A stretch of DNA of 13,013 bases from a bacterium (GTDB taxonomy: Bacteria; Chloroflexota; Dormibacteria; UBA8260; Bog-877): contig JAJYWM010000249.1 in assembly GCA_021791455.1 (NCBI GenBank), positions 1 through 13,013 on the forward strand, in the 5' to 3' direction. Made by a program: the position numbers and the translations under genes. Shown here piece after piece: positions 12,647 to 13,013 of this stretch. Under the pieces are notes generated by a model that was not told the DNA's origin, searched no databases, and saw nothing but the letters and a program-made list of their open reading frames with translations. Numbering within the stretch: the first letter of the stretch is position 1; each line of letters starts with the position of its first letter.

Positions 12647-13013
12647 GTGCTCCGTCTAGTCGTAGCCGCCCAGAAAGGAGGTGCCGGCAAGACCACCGTT
12701 GCGGTCAACCTGGCAGGAGCCATGGCCTCCCTGGGCAGGCGCCTCCTGGTCATTGATTCAGACCCGCAGGGGGCGGCCGCCAGCGCACTGGGCATTTCCC
12801 CGAGGAAGCCCACCCTCTACGAGGTGCTTACAGGGGGAGCTGAACTCCGGGAAGCCATAATCTCCTCCGCCTTTCCCGGGCTCGCCCTCCTCCCGGCCGA
12901 TCTCGATCTGGCAGGCGCGGAGGTGGAGCTGCCGGCAACCCCTGGCTGGCAGCATGCCCTTGCGCGGCGGCTCACCTCGCTGGAGCCCTACTGCGACGTC
13001 GCCGTGATCGACA
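12647..13013 (+). CDS. parA: ParA/Soj-type partition ATPase, 3' end cut off by window
   Basis: ATPase of the ParA family, which segregates plasmids or chromosome regions together with a ParB partner and its DNA sites. 122 residues are visible. The deviant Walker A KGGAGKTT (10-17) has signature Lys10 and Lys15. Walker A' is IDSDPQG (36-42) and the start of Walker B appears as VAVID at the window edge. There is almost nothing before the Walker A lysine, so this is the small type without an N-terminal DNA-binding domain, like chromosomal Soj or type Ib plasmid ParA. Start candidates in frame are TTG 12623, GTG 12629 and GTG 12647; the last gives the usual short leader before the first strand. 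It is divergent from the methylase. ParB, if present, would be expected downstream outside the window. Confidence 0.93.
   Translation, partial: MLRLVVAAQKGGAGKTTVAVNLAGAMASLGRRLLVIDSDPQGAAASALGISPRKPTLYEVLTGGAELREAIISSAFPGLALLPADLDLAGAEVELPATPGWQHALARRLTSLEPYCDVAVID

Noticed and set aside
12674..12683. Perfect Shine-Dalgarno-like AAAGGAGGTG near the parA start
   Set aside because: It encodes the Lys-Gly-Gly of the parA Walker A motif, and no sensible start codon follows; it is a coding coincidence.

Overview
The window comes from a high-GC bacterium, roughly 70% G+C judged by eye. Most third codon positions are G or C, and GTG starts and start/stop overlaps are common. An Actinomycete or a high-GC Bacillota-type organism would fit, but nothing here fixes the phylum. 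There is no rRNA, tRNA or CRISPR array. The content reads as a defence island on a mobile or plasmid-like replicon: a tyrosine recombinase at the left edge, a ParA-type partition ATPase at the right edge, and two defence-type gene clusters between them that converge on each other.

Left to right on the + strand: the C-terminal 314 residues of a tyrosine recombinase (1-945) and a 289-base gap. Then comes a tightly coupled three-gene operon: a 702-residue protein of unknown function (1235-3343), a 322-residue protein with a winged-helix-like N-terminus (start GTG 3340, GTGA overlap), and a 1772-residue superfamily 2 helicase with a C-terminal DUF1998/MZB domain (start ATG 4305, ATGA overlap, end 9623). 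A giant helicase-DUF1998 protein preceded by two unrecognised genes is the layout of Druantia-type anti-phage systems, closest to the druF-druG-druE part of type II. That assignment is an inference from architecture.

On the - strand, reading right to left: a cytosine-C5 DNA methyltransferase (12398-11403), an NgoMIV-family restriction endonuclease (11354-10446) and a HhH-GPD DNA glycosylase (10446-9778) overlapping the endonuclease stop. The endonuclease keeps the catalytic residues of NgoMIV and its R-S-D-R base-reading motif, so GCCGGC is the predicted target. The glycosylase has Tyr where Nth has Lys and MutY has Ser, and it carries FPWR and EILLRQT motifs like the plasmid-borne T:G glycosylase Mig. 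The three genes together make a restriction-modification-repair cassette: the methylase makes 5-methylcytosine, the nuclease cuts unmethylated DNA, and the glycosylase would remove T from T:G mismatches left when 5-methylcytosine deaminates.

The clusters meet tail to tail in a 154-base region with two inverted repeats (9628-9668 and 9684-9751), probably transcription terminators. At the right edge the methylase diverges from a truncated parA gene. The 248 bases between them hold a triple 7-bp repeat and a promoter-like -35/-10 pair so close to the parA GTG that its mRNA may be nearly leaderless.
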